Below the pieces are notes generated by a model, which saw nothing but the letters and a program-made list of their open reading frames with translations, made no database searches and was not told the origin of the DNA. Below are positions 8,072-17,739 of a DNA stretch of 33,159 bases, piece after piece. The DNA is from Lysobacterales bacterium (lineage in GTDB: Bacteria > Pseudomonadota > Gammaproteobacteria > Xanthomonadales > S139-57). The stretch spans positions 1-33,159 of the forward strand of contig WFUE01000124.1 in NCBI GenBank assembly GCA_015485125.1, read 5' to 3'. A program made the translations under genes and the position numbers. Every line of letters begins with the position of its first letter. The first letter of the stretch is position 1.

Positions 8072-9385
8072 ATGAGCCACGAAGAACTGCCGCATATCAT
8101 CGTTGTGGGCGGGGGCGCCGGCGGGCTGGAGCTGGTCACCCGTCTGGGCCGCAAGCTGGGCAAGCGCAACAAGGCGCGCATCACCCTGGTGGATTGCGAT
8201 ACCACCCACATCTGGAAACCCCTGCTGCATGAAGTGGCGGCCGGTACCTTCGACTCCTACGAAAACCAGATCGAGTTCATGGCCCAGGGCGCCAAGAAAC
8301 ACTTCCGCTTCCGTCTGGGCCGGCTGGAAGGCATCGACCGGGAAAAGCGCATCATCCACGTGGCGCCCACCTTCAACGAGGAAGGGGAACAGGTGATCCC
8401 GCCACGCACCTTCCAATACGATCTGCTGGTCATCGCCGTGGGCAGCATCAGCAATGATTTCGGCATCGAAGGGGTGAAGGAGCACTGCATGATGCTGGAT
8501 TCCACCAGCCAGGCCGAACGCTTCCAGAAACGGCTGCTGCAACGCTTTCTCAAGGTCCATACCCAGGGCCATCCACCGGAACCGGGGCAGCTGGATATCG
8601 CCATCTGCGGCGCGGGCGCCACCGGCGTGGAACTGGCCGCCCAGCTGCACAAGGTGCGCAACCTGCTGAAAACCTACGGGTTGGACCAGATCAACCCCGA
8701 CGACATCCACATCACCATCGTCGAAGGCGCCGACCGCATCCTGCCCGGCCTGCCGCCACGGCTGTCCCAGGCCGCCCACCAGCAACTGCAAAAGCTGGGC
8801 ATTCGCATCCTCACCGGCGAGCGGGTGGTCAGAGCCACCGCGGAAGCCATTCATACCGAATCCGGCAAGGTGCTGCCGGCGGGCATCAAGGTCTGGGCCG
8901 CCGGCATCAAGGCGCCGGATTTTCTCTCACAACTGGACGGCCTGGAAAGCAACCGCATCCACCAGCTGGTGGTGGAGCCCACCCTGCAAACCACCCGCGA
9001 CGAACGCATTTTCGCCCTGGGCGACTGTGCCCAGTGCCCCTGGCCCGGCCAGGAACGACCCGTGCCACCCCGGGCCCAGGCCGCCCACCAGCAGGCCAGC
9101 CTGCTCTATCGCAACCTGATACGCAAACTGCGCGGCCAGCCCCTGCTGCCCTTCCGCTACCGCGACTACGGCTCGCTGGTTTCTCTGGGCAAGTACAGCA
9201 CGGTGGGCAACCTGATGAGCAATCTCACCGGCTCGGTCATGATCGAAGGCTACTTCGCCCGCCTGATGTATCTGAGCCTGTACAAGATGCACCAGGTTGC
9301 GCTGTTCGGCTTTTTCCCCACACTGCTCATCAGCATGAGCCATTTCTTCAAGGCCACCATCAACCCGGAGATGAAGCTGCACTAG
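8072..9385 (+). CDS. ndh: Type II NADH dehydrogenase (NDH-2)
   Basis: This 437-residue single-subunit, non-proton-pumping enzyme oxidises NADH and reduces quinone at the inner membrane. The FAD-binding Rossmann motif IIVVGGGAGGLEL begins near residue 10. The NAD-binding motif IAICGAGATGVEL lies near residue 170, and the FAD-contact segment RIFALGDCAQ near residue 310. The last 50 residues are hydrophobic and aromatic, the usual membrane-attachment region. The frame opens upstream at a GTG (7979) and an ATG (8045). ATG 8072 was chosen because AAGGA sits about 8-9 bases before it and MSHEELPHIIVVGGG matches the family's short N-terminus. It appears monocistronic. Confidence 0.94.
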   Translation: MSHEELPHIIVVGGGAGGLELVTRLGRKLGKRNKARITLVDCDTTHIWKPLLHEVAAGTFDSYENQIEFMAQGAKKHFRFRLGRLEGIDREKRIIHVAPTFNEEGEQVIPPRTFQYDLLVIAVGSISNDFGIEGVKEHCMMLDSTSQAERFQKRLLQRFLKVHTQGHPPEPGQLDIAICGAGATGVELAAQLHKVRNLLKTYGLDQINPDDIHITIVEGADRILPGLPPRLSQAAHQQLQKLGIRILTGERVVRATAEAIHTESGKVLPAGIKVWAAGIKAPDFLSQLDGLESNRIHQLVVEPTLQTTRDERIFALGDCAQCPWPGQERPVPPRAQAAHQQASLLYRNLIRKLRGQPLLPFRYRDYGSLVSLGKYSTVGNLMSNLTGSVMIEGYFARLMYLSLYKMHQVALFGFFPTLLISMSHFFKATINPEMKLH

Positions 9386-9472
9386 GGTGTCCAGCAGGAG
9401 AGCACAGCACCCGAAACGTGATTTTCCAAAATTCACCTTGAACAGCCTCTACAAACACGCAGGGAGAAACAC

Positions 9473-9781
9473 ATGAAATACCCCGTGGTGATTCATAAGG
9501 ATAGTGATTCGGATTATGGGGTGACCATACCCGATTTGCCTGGCTGCTTCAGTGCAGGCAAAAGCGTTGCAGAGGCACTGGAAATGGCTCGTGAGGCCAT
9601 ACAATTGCATCTGAAAGGCCTGATGGAAGAAGGCGTGCCACCTCCCAAACCATCTCCGATTGAATGCCTGATCGAAAACCCTGATTACACAAAGGGTGTC
9701 TGGGCGCTGGTGGACATCAATCTATCCAAACTGCAGGGAAAACCCGGTGAATCCATATCACGACACCAGAAAGGCCATTGA
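9473..9781 (+). pseudogene. HicB-type antitoxin, orphan and C-terminally disrupted
   Basis: The frame encodes 102 residues with an intact HicB N-terminal domain (VTIPDLPGCFSAGKSVAEALEMAREAIQLHL) and the usual continuation ending VDINLSKLQGK. Long HicB proteins then carry a DNA-binding tail beginning like VNITLPERLL. Here the frame instead ends GESISRHQKGH, while the -1 frame from 9751 reads IHITTPERPLKL, resembling that tail. A single-base loss near 9749-9751 therefore seems to have cut off the DNA-binding part, and what follows looks degraded. No hicA lies upstream: only 87 bases separate it from ndh. A good ribosome binding site (GGGAGA) precedes the ATG, so a truncated product is still likely. 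Confidence 0.7.
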
Positions 9782-9871
9782 AGTTACGAGCTGGGATCAT
9801 GAACACGCATAGAGGTGGTTGTTGTCTTGTCCCGACGAGAACTACCCGGACAAGGCAGCTTTCGGCATGGC

Positions 9872-10213
9872 TTATGCCGCCACCGGGTCAATATCCCGCT
9901 TCAATTGCTCGCCCAGCTTCACTTCTGCAACCGCAAGGTCATAAGCGGTTTGCAGGTTCATCCAGAACTGCGGCGAAGTGCGGAAATAACGGCCCAGGCG
10001 CAAGGCGGTATCCGCCGTGATTGCGCGTTTGCCATGCACGATCTCATTGATACGCCTTGGCGGTACATGAATGGCCTTGGCCAGCCGGTACTGACTGATG
10101 CCCGCACCTTCGATATAGTCGAGCAGATGCACGCCGGGATGAACTACCGGCAGTTTCTTGCCCGTGGTAACGGAAGAAAGATCTGTGGTGCGAATGGTTT
10201 CTTGATTCAGCAT
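9872..10213 (-). CDS. higA: HigA-type antitoxin, XRE family
   Basis: This 113-residue antitoxin has a central helix-turn-helix (ISQYRLAKAIHVPPRRINEIVHGKRAITADTALRL, about residues 39-73) followed by FRTSPQFWMNLQ, the HigA/VapI family signature. It binds and neutralises HigB and represses its own operon. TAGGAG 8 bases upstream of the ATG overlaps the frame-restored higB stop, and only 9 bases separate the two genes. The protein looks intact, whereas its partner toxin gene needs a frameshift. Repeats containing TAACGC/GCGTTA upstream of higB are its likely operator. Confidence 0.92.
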   Translation of the reverse strand: MLNQETIRTTDLSSVTTGKKLPVVHPGVHLLDYIEGAGISQYRLAKAIHVPPRRINEIVHGKRAITADTALRLGRYFRTSPQFWMNLQTAYDLAVAEVKLGEQLKRDIDPVAA

Positions 10214-10222
10214 GACATGCTC

Positions 10223-10503
10223 CTAGTGATAATCCACAAGCTGTACGGCATGGGCATTACCCTGTTTCCACTCAAAGCAGATTCGCCACTGGCGGTTGAC
10301 CCGCAAGCAGTGGAGGTGCTGCATCTTGCCTTTTTACGTTCCAGCCGGTTGCTGGGCGGGTTGCGCAAATCATCCAACCTAGTGGCGGCATCAATCTGCA
10401 ACAGGCGTTGGTAAACACGAGCCTGAATGCTCTCCGGCACCTCCTTGACTTGCAAACCTTGAAACAAGGCGGCGGTACGTTTGTCTTGAAAACTCTTGAT
10501 CAT
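10223..10503 (-). pseudogene. higB: HigB-type toxin, interrupted by a -1 frameshift
   Basis: The start MIKSFQDKRTAALF and LDAAT-like segment (IDAATRLDDL) identify a HigB/RelE-family ribosome-dependent mRNA interferase. The zero frame is intact to NPPSNRLE, then runs into non-homologous sequence and stops at 10207 inside higA. In the -1 frame, right after the run of five A (10331-10335 on the plus strand as TTTTT), the sequence reads GKMQHLHCLRVNRQWRICF and ends VQLVDYH with a stop at 10223, exactly the conserved HigB C-terminus. Joining the frames there gives 93 residues with no gap. This is either loss of one A, a sequencing error, or programmed slippage on AAAAAG. Confidence 0.85.
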
Positions 10504-10512
10504 GCGACCAAT

Positions 10513-10550
10513 GATAACGCACGGCGTTAATAACTTAAAGCGTTATCATA
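10513..10550 (-). promoter_or_regulatory. Candidate higBA operator and -10 box
   Basis: GATAACGC (10513-10520) and its inverse GCGTTATC (10540-10547) flank a further inverted half site GCGTTA (10524-10529). TAACGC-acg-GCGTTA forms a perfect palindrome at 10515-10529. TATGAT on the minus strand (10545-10550) could be the -10 box overlapping the distal site; I see no convincing -35. The location 10-47 bases upstream of the higB start suits HigA autorepression. Confidence 0.5.
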
Positions 10551-10718
10551 TCCACACATTGGAAACTGGGCTGTCCCGTTTCAAAGCCTGTATCATTTTC
10601 CGGTACACTCCCTTTCCTGGCAGCCGGGCTGAAAGTCATCAACCCCTGGCAACACGACAACTGAGCCACAGCGCACCGCCCCTTTGCTAGAATGCCGCTT
10701 TGGTTCAGGGCAACCCGC

Positions 10719-12728
10719 ATGAAAACATGGATCTACGCCGGCCTCTGGCTGGCCATGACCGCCTCGGCGGCCAATATCACCGATATCGACCCGGCCAATT
10801 TCGACCCGCAAACCCCGGCCTGCGAGGATTTCTACCAGCACGCCAATGGTGGCTGGGCCAGAAGCAATCCCGTTCCCGATGCCTATAGCGGCTGGGGGGT
10901 GAGTAACGAGGTACGCAGCCGCAACTACCGCATCCTGCGCCAGATTCTGGAACAGGCCGCCAACCGGCCCGATGCCGGTGACCACAACACGCAACTGCTG
11001 GGGCGGTTCTACGCCACCGGCATGAACAGCGAACAACTGGAAGCGCAGGGACTGCAACCGCTGCAAGCCACGTTAAGCCGCGTGACGCAGATCGGCAGCG
11101 TCGATGAACTGACCGATTTCATCACCGAGATGAACGCGCGCGGCATGGCGCTGCTGTTCAATACGGAAGTCTATCCGGACCTGAAGGACTCCAGCCGCTA
11201 TCGTCTCTATGTCTATCAGGGTGAACTGGGTCTGCCGGACCGGGATTTCTACCTCAAGGATGACCTGGACAGCCGCCGGATACGGCACGAATACCAGCGC
11301 CATGTGGCCCGCACGCTGGTGCTGGCCGGCCTGCCGCGCAAGCAGGCACTGAAGCAGGCCAAGGCCATCATGCAGCTGGAAACCCGGCTGGCACGGGCGG
11401 CCATGAGCCGGGTGGATCTGCGGGAACCGGAGAACACCTATCGCCTCGTGGGCGTGCGCGAAGCGGACAAGCATACCCCCAATTTTCTCTGGACCCGCTA
11501 TCTCGGTGAATTGGGGCTGGACGGCGTGGAAACCTTCTCCTTCTCCCAGCCCGACTACTTCGCCGAGCTGGATCAGGCCCTGGCCGATGTCCCCCTGGCC
11601 ACCTGGAAGGCCTGGCTGCGCTGGTCGCTGCTGTCCGATGCCTCGCCCTATCTGGCGGAAAAATACGAGCGTGAGCATTTCGCCTTCTACGGCAAGGTGC
11701 TGGAAGGCAGCCGCCGGCCCAAGGCCCGCTGGAAGCGGGTACTGGGCGAAGTCAACGAATGGCTGGGCGAGGCACTGGGGCAGGCCTATGTGGAACAGGC
11801 CTTCTCGCCCCAGGCCCGCGCGCGCGTGCTGGATATGGTGCAGGATTTGCAGACCGCGCTGAAGCAACGGCTGGCCACCATGCCGTGGATGACCGAATCC
11901 ACCCGCCGGCAGGCCCTGGCCAAACTCGCCAGCTTCCGCGCCAAGATCGGCTACCCGGAACGCTGGCGCGACTACAGCGGGCTGCGGCTGCCCAACAGCA
12001 GCTATCTGGCCAACGTCAGCGCCGCGCAGCAATATGATTTCCAGCAAAACCTGGCCAAGCTGGGCCAACCGGTGGACCCGCTGGAATGGGACATGAACCC
12101 GCAGGAGGTCAACGCCTATTACGACCCCACCGGCAACGAAGTGGTGTTTCCCGCCGGCATCCTGCAACCGCCCTACTACGACCCCGGCATGGATGACGCC
12201 TACAACTACGGCTCCATGGGGGCCATCATCGGCCACGAGCTGATGCACGGCTTCGACGATGAGGGCAGCCGCTACGATGCCCAGGGCAATCTGCGCGACT
12301 GGTGGCGGCCCATCGACCGGCAACGCTTTGAACAGCGGGCCGAAAAGCTGGTACGCCAGTTCGACGCCTTCACCGTACCCGGCGGCCTGCATGTGAATGG
12401 TCGGTTGACCCTGGGCGAGAACATCGCCGATCTGGGCGGCCTGCTGGTGGCCTGGGACGCCTTGCAACTGCGGCTGCAACAAAAGCCCCAGCCCACGGTG
12501 AACGGGCTGACACCGGCGCAGCGCTTTTTCTACGCCTATGCCCAGTCCTGGCGGCGCAACTACCGGCCGGAGGCATTGAAACTCATGGTCAAGACCAATG
12601 TGCATGCGCCCGCCCATTTCCGGGTCAACGGCCCACTGGCCAACCTGAAAAGCTTTCAACAGGCCTTTGCCTGCAAACCCGGGCAGGCCATGGTCAACGA
12701 GGAGCCCCGTCGTGTCGAAATCTGGTAA
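10719..12728 (+). CDS. M13 family metallopeptidase (PepO/neprilysin-like)
   Basis: This 669-residue zinc endopeptidase is probably periplasmic or secreted and cleaves oligopeptides. A signal peptide MKTWIYAGLWLAMTASA is followed by DFYQHANGGW, typical of M13 N-termini. The zinc site HELMH lies at residues 506-510 and the third ligand motif ENIADLGG at 567-574. Other family landmarks are NAYYDPTGNEVVFPAGILQPP and RVNGPLANLKSF near the C-terminus. The frame opens at 10692, but ATG 10719 gives the signal peptide and has AGGG upstream. The last 17 bases overlap the following SDR gene. It usually lacks the cytoplasmic/TM anchor of eukaryotic neprilysin, as here. Confidence 0.94.
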   Translation: MKTWIYAGLWLAMTASAANITDIDPANFDPQTPACEDFYQHANGGWARSNPVPDAYSGWGVSNEVRSRNYRILRQILEQAANRPDAGDHNTQLLGRFYATGMNSEQLEAQGLQPLQATLSRVTQIGSVDELTDFITEMNARGMALLFNTEVYPDLKDSSRYRLYVYQGELGLPDRDFYLKDDLDSRRIRHEYQRHVARTLVLAGLPRKQALKQAKAIMQLETRLARAAMSRVDLREPENTYRLVGVREADKHTPNFLWTRYLGELGLDGVETFSFSQPDYFAELDQALADVPLATWKAWLRWSLLSDASPYLAEKYEREHFAFYGKVLEGSRRPKARWKRVLGEVNEWLGEALGQAYVEQAFSPQARARVLDMVQDLQTALKQRLATMPWMTESTRRQALAKLASFRAKIGYPERWRDYSGLRLPNSSYLANVSAAQQYDFQQNLAKLGQPVDPLEWDMNPQEVNAYYDPTGNEVVFPAGILQPPYYDPGMDDAYNYGSMGAIIGHELMHGFDDEGSRYDAQGNLRDWWRPIDRQRFEQRAEKLVRQFDAFTVPGGLHVNGRLTLGENIADLGGLLVAWDALQLRLQQKPQPTVNGLTPAQRFFYAYAQSWRRNYRPEALKLMVKTNVHAPAHFRVNGPLANLKSFQQAFACKPGQAMVNEEPRRVEIW

Positions 12729-13407
12729 GTCTTCCCCGCCGGTGGTGATGATCTCCGGCGCCAATCGCGGCATCGGCCTGGCCATCGCCCACAGGCTGCA
12801 TGAAGCCGGTTATGCCCTCAGTCTGGGCAGCCGCCACAGCGCCACCCTACTCCCCGGTGTACAGCAATGCCATTACGATGCCCGCGATGCCGACAGCGCC
12901 CGCCAGTGGGTGGCCGATACGCTGGAAAGGCATGGCCGGCTGGATGCCGTAGTCCATTGTGCCGCCATTCTCAAGGCCGTATCGCTGGAAGACGGGCGGG
13001 AAGAAGACCTGCGAGAACTGCTGGAGGTGAACGTACTGGGCAGCTGGCGGCTGGCGCAGGCCTGCTACCCGGCCCTGAAAACCCATGGCCGTGGGCGCTT
13101 CGTGCAGCTGGTCAGCATGTCCGGCAAGCGGGTCAAGGGCACCGGCTGCGGCTACCCCATCAGCAAGTTCGCCCAGCTGGCCATCAGCCAGTGTGTGCGC
13201 AATACCGGCTGGGAACATGGCGTGCGCGCCATTTCCATCTGCCCCAGCTGGGTGAATACGGACATGGCCCGAGATGTCTGCAAGCTGCCGGCGGATACCC
13301 TGACCCAGCCCGAGGATGTGGCCCGCATCGTTCAACTGCTGCTGGAACTGCCCAACGAGGCGGCCATCGACGAGATCAAGATCAACTGCGCGCTGGAGAC
13401 CTGTTGA
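12712..13407 (+). CDS. Short-chain dehydrogenase/reductase
   Basis: This 231-residue classical SDR is an NAD(P)-dependent oxidoreductase of unknown substrate. It shows the cofactor motif SGANRGIG (TGxxxGxG class, residues about 13-20), a VHCAA segment in place of NNAG, VNVLGSW, and the catalytic Ser with YPISK (YxxxK). The start is inferred to be GTG 12712, with GAGGAG just upstream; ATG 12748 would cut the first beta strand. It overlaps the end of the peptidase gene by 17 bases, so it is co-transcribed. It converges on the next SDR with only 26 bases between stops. Confidence 0.88.
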   Translation: MSKSGKSSPPVVMISGANRGIGLAIAHRLHEAGYALSLGSRHSATLLPGVQQCHYDARDADSARQWVADTLERHGRLDAVVHCAAILKAVSLEDGREEDLRELLEVNVLGSWRLAQACYPALKTHGRGRFVQLVSMSGKRVKGTGCGYPISKFAQLAISQCVRNTGWEHGVRAISICPSWVNTDMARDVCKLPADTLTQPEDVARIVQLLLELPNEAAIDEIKINCALETC

Positions 13408-13433
13408 CCACCTTGCAAGCACTCCCGTCCTGA

Positions 13434-14192
13434 TCAGAAACCATAGACACTGAAGCCACCATCCACGGCCAGGCACTGCCCGGTGATATAGCTGGCAGCC
13501 GGCAGGGCGAGAAAGGCCACTGCCCGTGCCACTTCTTCCGGCTGGCCAATGCGCCGCATGGGCGTGCGGGCCAGCACTTCACGCAGGTAGCGCTCATCCC
13601 GCAGCACGGTCATGGCCAGTGGCGTTTCGATATACCAGGGCGCCACTGTATTGACCCGAATGCCGTCTGCCGCCCATTCACAGGCCAGATTACGGCTCAT
13701 CTGGTTCATGGCCGCCTTGGTCATGGCGTAGATCACGCCGGTACGTAAATGGGTCAGGCCGGCCACGGAGGAGACTTGCACCACCGCGCCTCCGGCCTGT
13801 TTCAACTGTGGATGGCAGAGGCGGCACAGGGCCAGAGCAGACAGCAGGTTGGTATCCAGCAAGCGGCGGATTTCGGCATCGGTATAATCCAGCGCCGGCT
13901 TGCGAATATTGGTACCCACATTGTTCACCAGCGCGGCCAGCCCTTCGCGATCCGCCAACCACGCCTTCAGTGGTTTACGCCCATCCTCGGTGGACACATC
14001 CGCCCGCAGCCCTTCCACCGTTCCCAGTGTGGACAAGTGATCCAGCGCCTGCTCCAGCCGCTGCCCATCCCTGCCCAGCACACAGACTTTTGCGCCCAGA
14101 CGCAGGCATTCCTCCGCCACTGCCAGGCCGATTCCGGAGGTACCCCCCGAAACCAGGCACCATCCCCCAGCGAATGACCAGTTCGACTGCAT
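13434..14192 (-). CDS. Tropinone-reductase-like short-chain dehydrogenase
   Basis: This 252-residue classical SDR has the NADP-binding motif SGGTSGIG and [18 protein letters not shown], the pattern shared by tropinone-reductase-like members. The catalytic site is [19 protein letters not shown] (Ser, YxxxK), and the ending [17 protein letters not shown] is typical. An upstream ATG at 14219 exists, but ATG 14192 gives the usual short N-terminus and is preceded by GGGGTG. The substrate is unknown; bacterial relatives carry out varied carbonyl reductions. It is transcribed divergently from hemB, with 58 bases between the starts. Confidence 0.9.
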   Translation of the reverse strand: MQSNWSFAGGWCLVSGGTSGIGLAVAEECLRLGAKVCVLGRDGQRLEQALDHLSTLGTVEGLRADVSTEDGRKPLKAWLADREGLAALVNNVGTNIRKPALDYTDAEIRRLLDTNLLSALALCRLCHPQLKQAGGAVVQVSSVAGLTHLRTGVIYAMTKAAMNQMSRNLACEWAADGIRVNTVAPWYIETPLAMTVLRDERYLREVLARTPMRRIGQPEEVARAVAFLALPAASYITGQCLAVDGGFSVYGF

Positions 14193-14235
14193 GTTCACAC
14201 CCCGTGTATTTGTTATCATCCACCTTTCAGACTAG

Positions 14236-15240
<1,005 letters not shown>

Positions 15241-15244
15241 CGAC

Positions 15245-16060
15245 ATGCTGGATCGCTACGCCGTCTTTGGCCATCCGGTCCGGCACTCCCTGTCACCCCG
15301 CATTCACGCCCGCTTTGCCCGCCAGACCGGCCAGCCACTGGAATACACCGCCATCGAATGCCCGACAGACGGTTTTGCCACCTGCGCGCAGGCTTTCCAC
15401 CAGCAGGGCGGAATGGGAGCCAATGTCACCCTGCCCTTCAAGGAGGAAGCCTTCGCGCTGGTGGAAGCCAGCACGGAACGGGCGCGCAAGGCCGGTGCGG
15501 TGAATACACTCATCCGCACCCCCACCGGCTGGATGGGCGACAACACCGATGGCGCGGGGCTGATGGCCGATCTGGAGCGGCTGCGTTTTCCCGTTCGTGA
15601 CCAGCGCATCCTCATTCTCGGAGCCGGCGGCGTGGTACGCGGCATTCTGTACCCGTTACTGGAACAGCGCCCGGCCAGCATCCACATCGCCAACCGTACC
15701 CTGGAACGGGCCCAGGCCCTGCGGCAACAATTTCGCGGCCCTATCGAAGCCGTGGCGCTGGATGACCTGGCATCACTGGGGCCTTTCGATCTGATCTTGC
15801 ACGGCATATCCGCCGCCCACGATGGCGCACTGCCCGCCTACCCCGCCTCGTTGGTGCAGGATACCAGCCGCTGCTATGACTTGAGCTATGGCAAAACCGC
15901 GCGGCCTTTTCTGGACTGGGCCCAACGGGCGGGAGCTTTCAAGGTCACCGATGGTCTGGGCATGCTGGTGGAACAGGCTGCCGAGGCTTTTCGCCTCTGG
16001 CGTGGCACGCGCCCGGAAACCGAAGCCGTATTGCGTGACTTGCGCACGCTGGATCTCTAG
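15245..16060 (+). CDS. aroE: Shikimate dehydrogenase
   Basis: This 271-residue enzyme reduces 3-dehydroshikimate to shikimate with NADPH in the aromatic amino-acid pathway. Shikimate-binding GHPVRHSLSPRIH (Ser15, Ser17), catalytic Lys66 in NVTLPFKEEA and Asp102 in DNTDG are all present. The cofactor loop GAGGVVRG (126-133) differs from the usual GAGGAxRG by one residue. NRT follows as the NADP phosphate contact. ATG 15245 was chosen over a longer frame because of the strong GGAGG and the usual N-terminus. It forms a two-gene unit with hemB; nothing resembling a terminator is seen before the convergent gene 27 bases on. Confidence 0.95.
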   Translation: MLDRYAVFGHPVRHSLSPRIHARFARQTGQPLEYTAIECPTDGFATCAQAFHQQGGMGANVTLPFKEEAFALVEASTERARKAGAVNTLIRTPTGWMGDNTDGAGLMADLERLRFPVRDQRILILGAGGVVRGILYPLLEQRPASIHIANRTLERAQALRQQFRGPIEAVALDDLASLGPFDLILHGISAAHDGALPAYPASLVQDTSRCYDLSYGKTARPFLDWAQRAGAFKVTDGLGMLVEQAAEAFRLWRGTRPETEAVLRDLRTLDL

Positions 16061-16087
16061 CCAGCTCAACACGGGCTCTCGCCTCGG

Positions 16088-16912
16088 TCACTCGCACAGT
16101 TCTTCCCGTTTGGGCTGGAAAGGCCCCGGATTCCAGCCCAGATGTTTGCGGGTATCCTGGTCATCCACACAGAGATCCTGCTGCTGACGCTGCAGCATGG
16201 CGTGGATTTCCGGCTTCAAGCCGCGCAGGGGCCACAGCAGCCATCCCGGCAGTGCCATAATCCGGCCACAGCCGACGGCCTGCTGTACCCGTCGCAACAT
16301 TTCCAGATAGGTGAGGGTTTCCCCACCGCCCGCCAGCCAGCATCGATTGGCCGCCGCATCCTTTCGCAAGCAGGTTCTGGCCAGCCAGGCCAGTTCCCGG
16401 GCATGTACCGGTTGTCGCAAGCCCTGCGCCGGTTGCTGACAGGGCACGACTCCATAGCGTTTCAGCCAGCGGGCCACTCGTTGCAGGTTCCGATTCGGCC
16501 CGCCATGTACCAGCGTGGGCCGGATCAGCACCCATTCCACACCCTGTTTGTCACACCAGTCCTGTAGCCCCAGTTCCGCCTGCTGCAACCGCCGCGCCAG
16601 GGCCCGCTCGGCAGCGGACGGGCTGCTTGCCTTGGTCAAGGCACTGGTACTGCTGAAGGCGACCACGCGTTGCAAACCTGGCATGCGTCCGGTTCTCTGC
16701 AGCGCCTGTACCAGCAGATCCAGTGGCCCCGCACTGATGATGGCCCTGCATGACGGCAACGGGTCACAACTCAAGTCCAGCAATCGATCTGATTGAGCCG
16801 GATTTCTCCCGGCCGCGTACAACGGTCCTTCGTCCCTGCGCCATTGCTGACGCAGTGCCTGGCCGATTTGACCACTGGCCCCCAGCAGCAGGGTACCTTC
16901 AGCGTCGCACAC
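16088..16912 (-). CDS. NAD-binding epimerase/dehydratase-like protein lacking YxxxK
   Basis: This 274-residue extended-SDR-fold protein has an N-terminal GASGQIG nucleotide motif, VVAFSSTSALTK after the central strand, LIRPTLVHGGPNRN and GLRQPVHARELA, as in sugar-nucleotide epimerase relatives near polysaccharide genes. The position expected for the catalytic Tyr-x-x-x-Lys instead reads SPSAAERALARRL, so the classical pair is missing; I recall this as a feature of a whole subgroup. It starts at GTG 16912, overlapping the glycosyltransferase stop by 14 bases, and is the last gene of the glycan-export operon. It may bind NAD and modify or regulate a glycan precursor; its reaction is unknown. 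Confidence 0.85.
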   Translation of the reverse strand: MCDAEGTLLLGASGQIGQALRQQWRRDEGPLYAAGRNPAQSDRLLDLSCDPLPSCRAIISAGPLDLLVQALQRTGRMPGLQRVVAFSSTSALTKASSPSAAERALARRLQQAELGLQDWCDKQGVEWVLIRPTLVHGGPNRNLQRVARWLKRYGVVPCQQPAQGLRQPVHARELAWLARTCLRKDAAANRCWLAGGGETLTYLEMLRRVQQAVGCGRIMALPGWLLWPLRGLKPEIHAMLQRQQQDLCVDDQDTRKHLGWNPGPFQPKREELCE

Positions 16913-17738
16913 CCTGCCACCCCAGCGCCAGTTTCAGCCGTACCCAACCGCCATGCAAACGGATGAATTGACGGGCGGCGGTTCTCAGGCCCCAGGGCCA
17001 GTCTTTGACCATGTGCCGATTGAAGTAGCGCAACATGCCGGCATGCTTGTGTTGTTCCACCACAGCCTTGGCGCAGTCTGCCGTGCCCTTCTCATGCACC
17101 ACCTGCAGATCACCGTACCACCACACGGGTATACCCCGCTGTTTCAATCGCGCGAACAAATCCAGATCCTCGCAATGGAGAAAATAACCATTATCCAGAC
17201 CATCCAATTCCCGGAACACCTCGGTGCGCAAGCAGACAAAGGCGCCGGAAACCGCTTCCACCGGTTGAATGCCCGTTGCCTGCTCACGCACATTGACCCC
17301 TCCCGGCAGGCCCAGCACTTCGCGCCACAGCCGGGTGAAGGTTGGCAGGTTGCGGCGGCTGGCCCGTTGTTCGCTGCCATCGGGGTTGAGTACGCAAACG
17401 CCGGCAACGACCGCATCGTGCTGTTCCATTCGTTCAATCAAAGTGTGTAATACGCCCGCTTCTACCCGGCAATCCGGGTTCAGCAGCAATGTCCAGGGCT
17501 GGTTTACGCAATCCAGCGCCTGATTGACGGCACGGGCATAGCCCAGGTTTTTCTGATTTTTCAGCAGGGTGAGGTTGGGTGTGGATGGCAGATTCTCCAA
17601 ACTGCCATCGGTGGAGGCATTGTCCACCAGCAACAGTTGCGCACAATGCCCTTCCAGGCTTTCAACCAGCCGGCGAAGACCGTCGCCTGCGTTGAAGCTG
17701 ACCACGATCACCGCCAGTGGCAGAGGTGACGTGTTCAT
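16899..17738 (-). CDS. Glycosyltransferase family 2 (rhamnosyltransferase-like)
   Basis: This 279-residue GT-A enzyme transfers a sugar from a nucleotide donor to a growing surface glycan at the cytoplasmic face. Motifs in order: VIVVSFNAGDGL, LLVDNASTDGS, NLGYARAVNQAL, LLLNPDC (the DxD equivalent) and HCEDLDLFARL with the ED pair. These resemble WbbL-type rhamnosyltransferases. ATG 17738 begins one base after the methyltransferase stop; the frame extends 13 codons further upstream but would enter that gene. The C-terminus is basic and Trp-rich, consistent with membrane association. Donor and acceptor are unknown. Confidence 0.92.
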   Translation of the reverse strand: MNTSPLPLAVIVVSFNAGDGLRRLVESLEGHCAQLLLVDNASTDGSLENLPSTPNLTLLKNQKNLGYARAVNQALDCVNQPWTLLLNPDCRVEAGVLHTLIERMEQHDAVVAGVCVLNPDGSEQRASRRNLPTFTRLWREVLGLPGGVNVREQATGIQPVEAVSGAFVCLRTEVFRELDGLDNGYFLHCEDLDLFARLKQRGIPVWWYGDLQVVHEKGTADCAKAVVEQHKHAGMLRYFNRHMVKDWPWGLRTAARQFIRLHGGWVRLKLALGWQGVRR

Positions 17739-17739
17739 C

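Noticed and set aside
9386-9420. Possible terminator after ndh
   Set aside because: Only GGGTG and CACCC can pair across a loop of about 18 bases and no T-run follows; too weak to call.
11073-12785. Open frame of 570 codons on the minus strand
   Set aside because: It is antisense to the M13 peptidase, which has an intact zinc site; the opposite frame has low-complexity Gly/Gln/His-rich composition typical of a shadow in GC-rich DNA.
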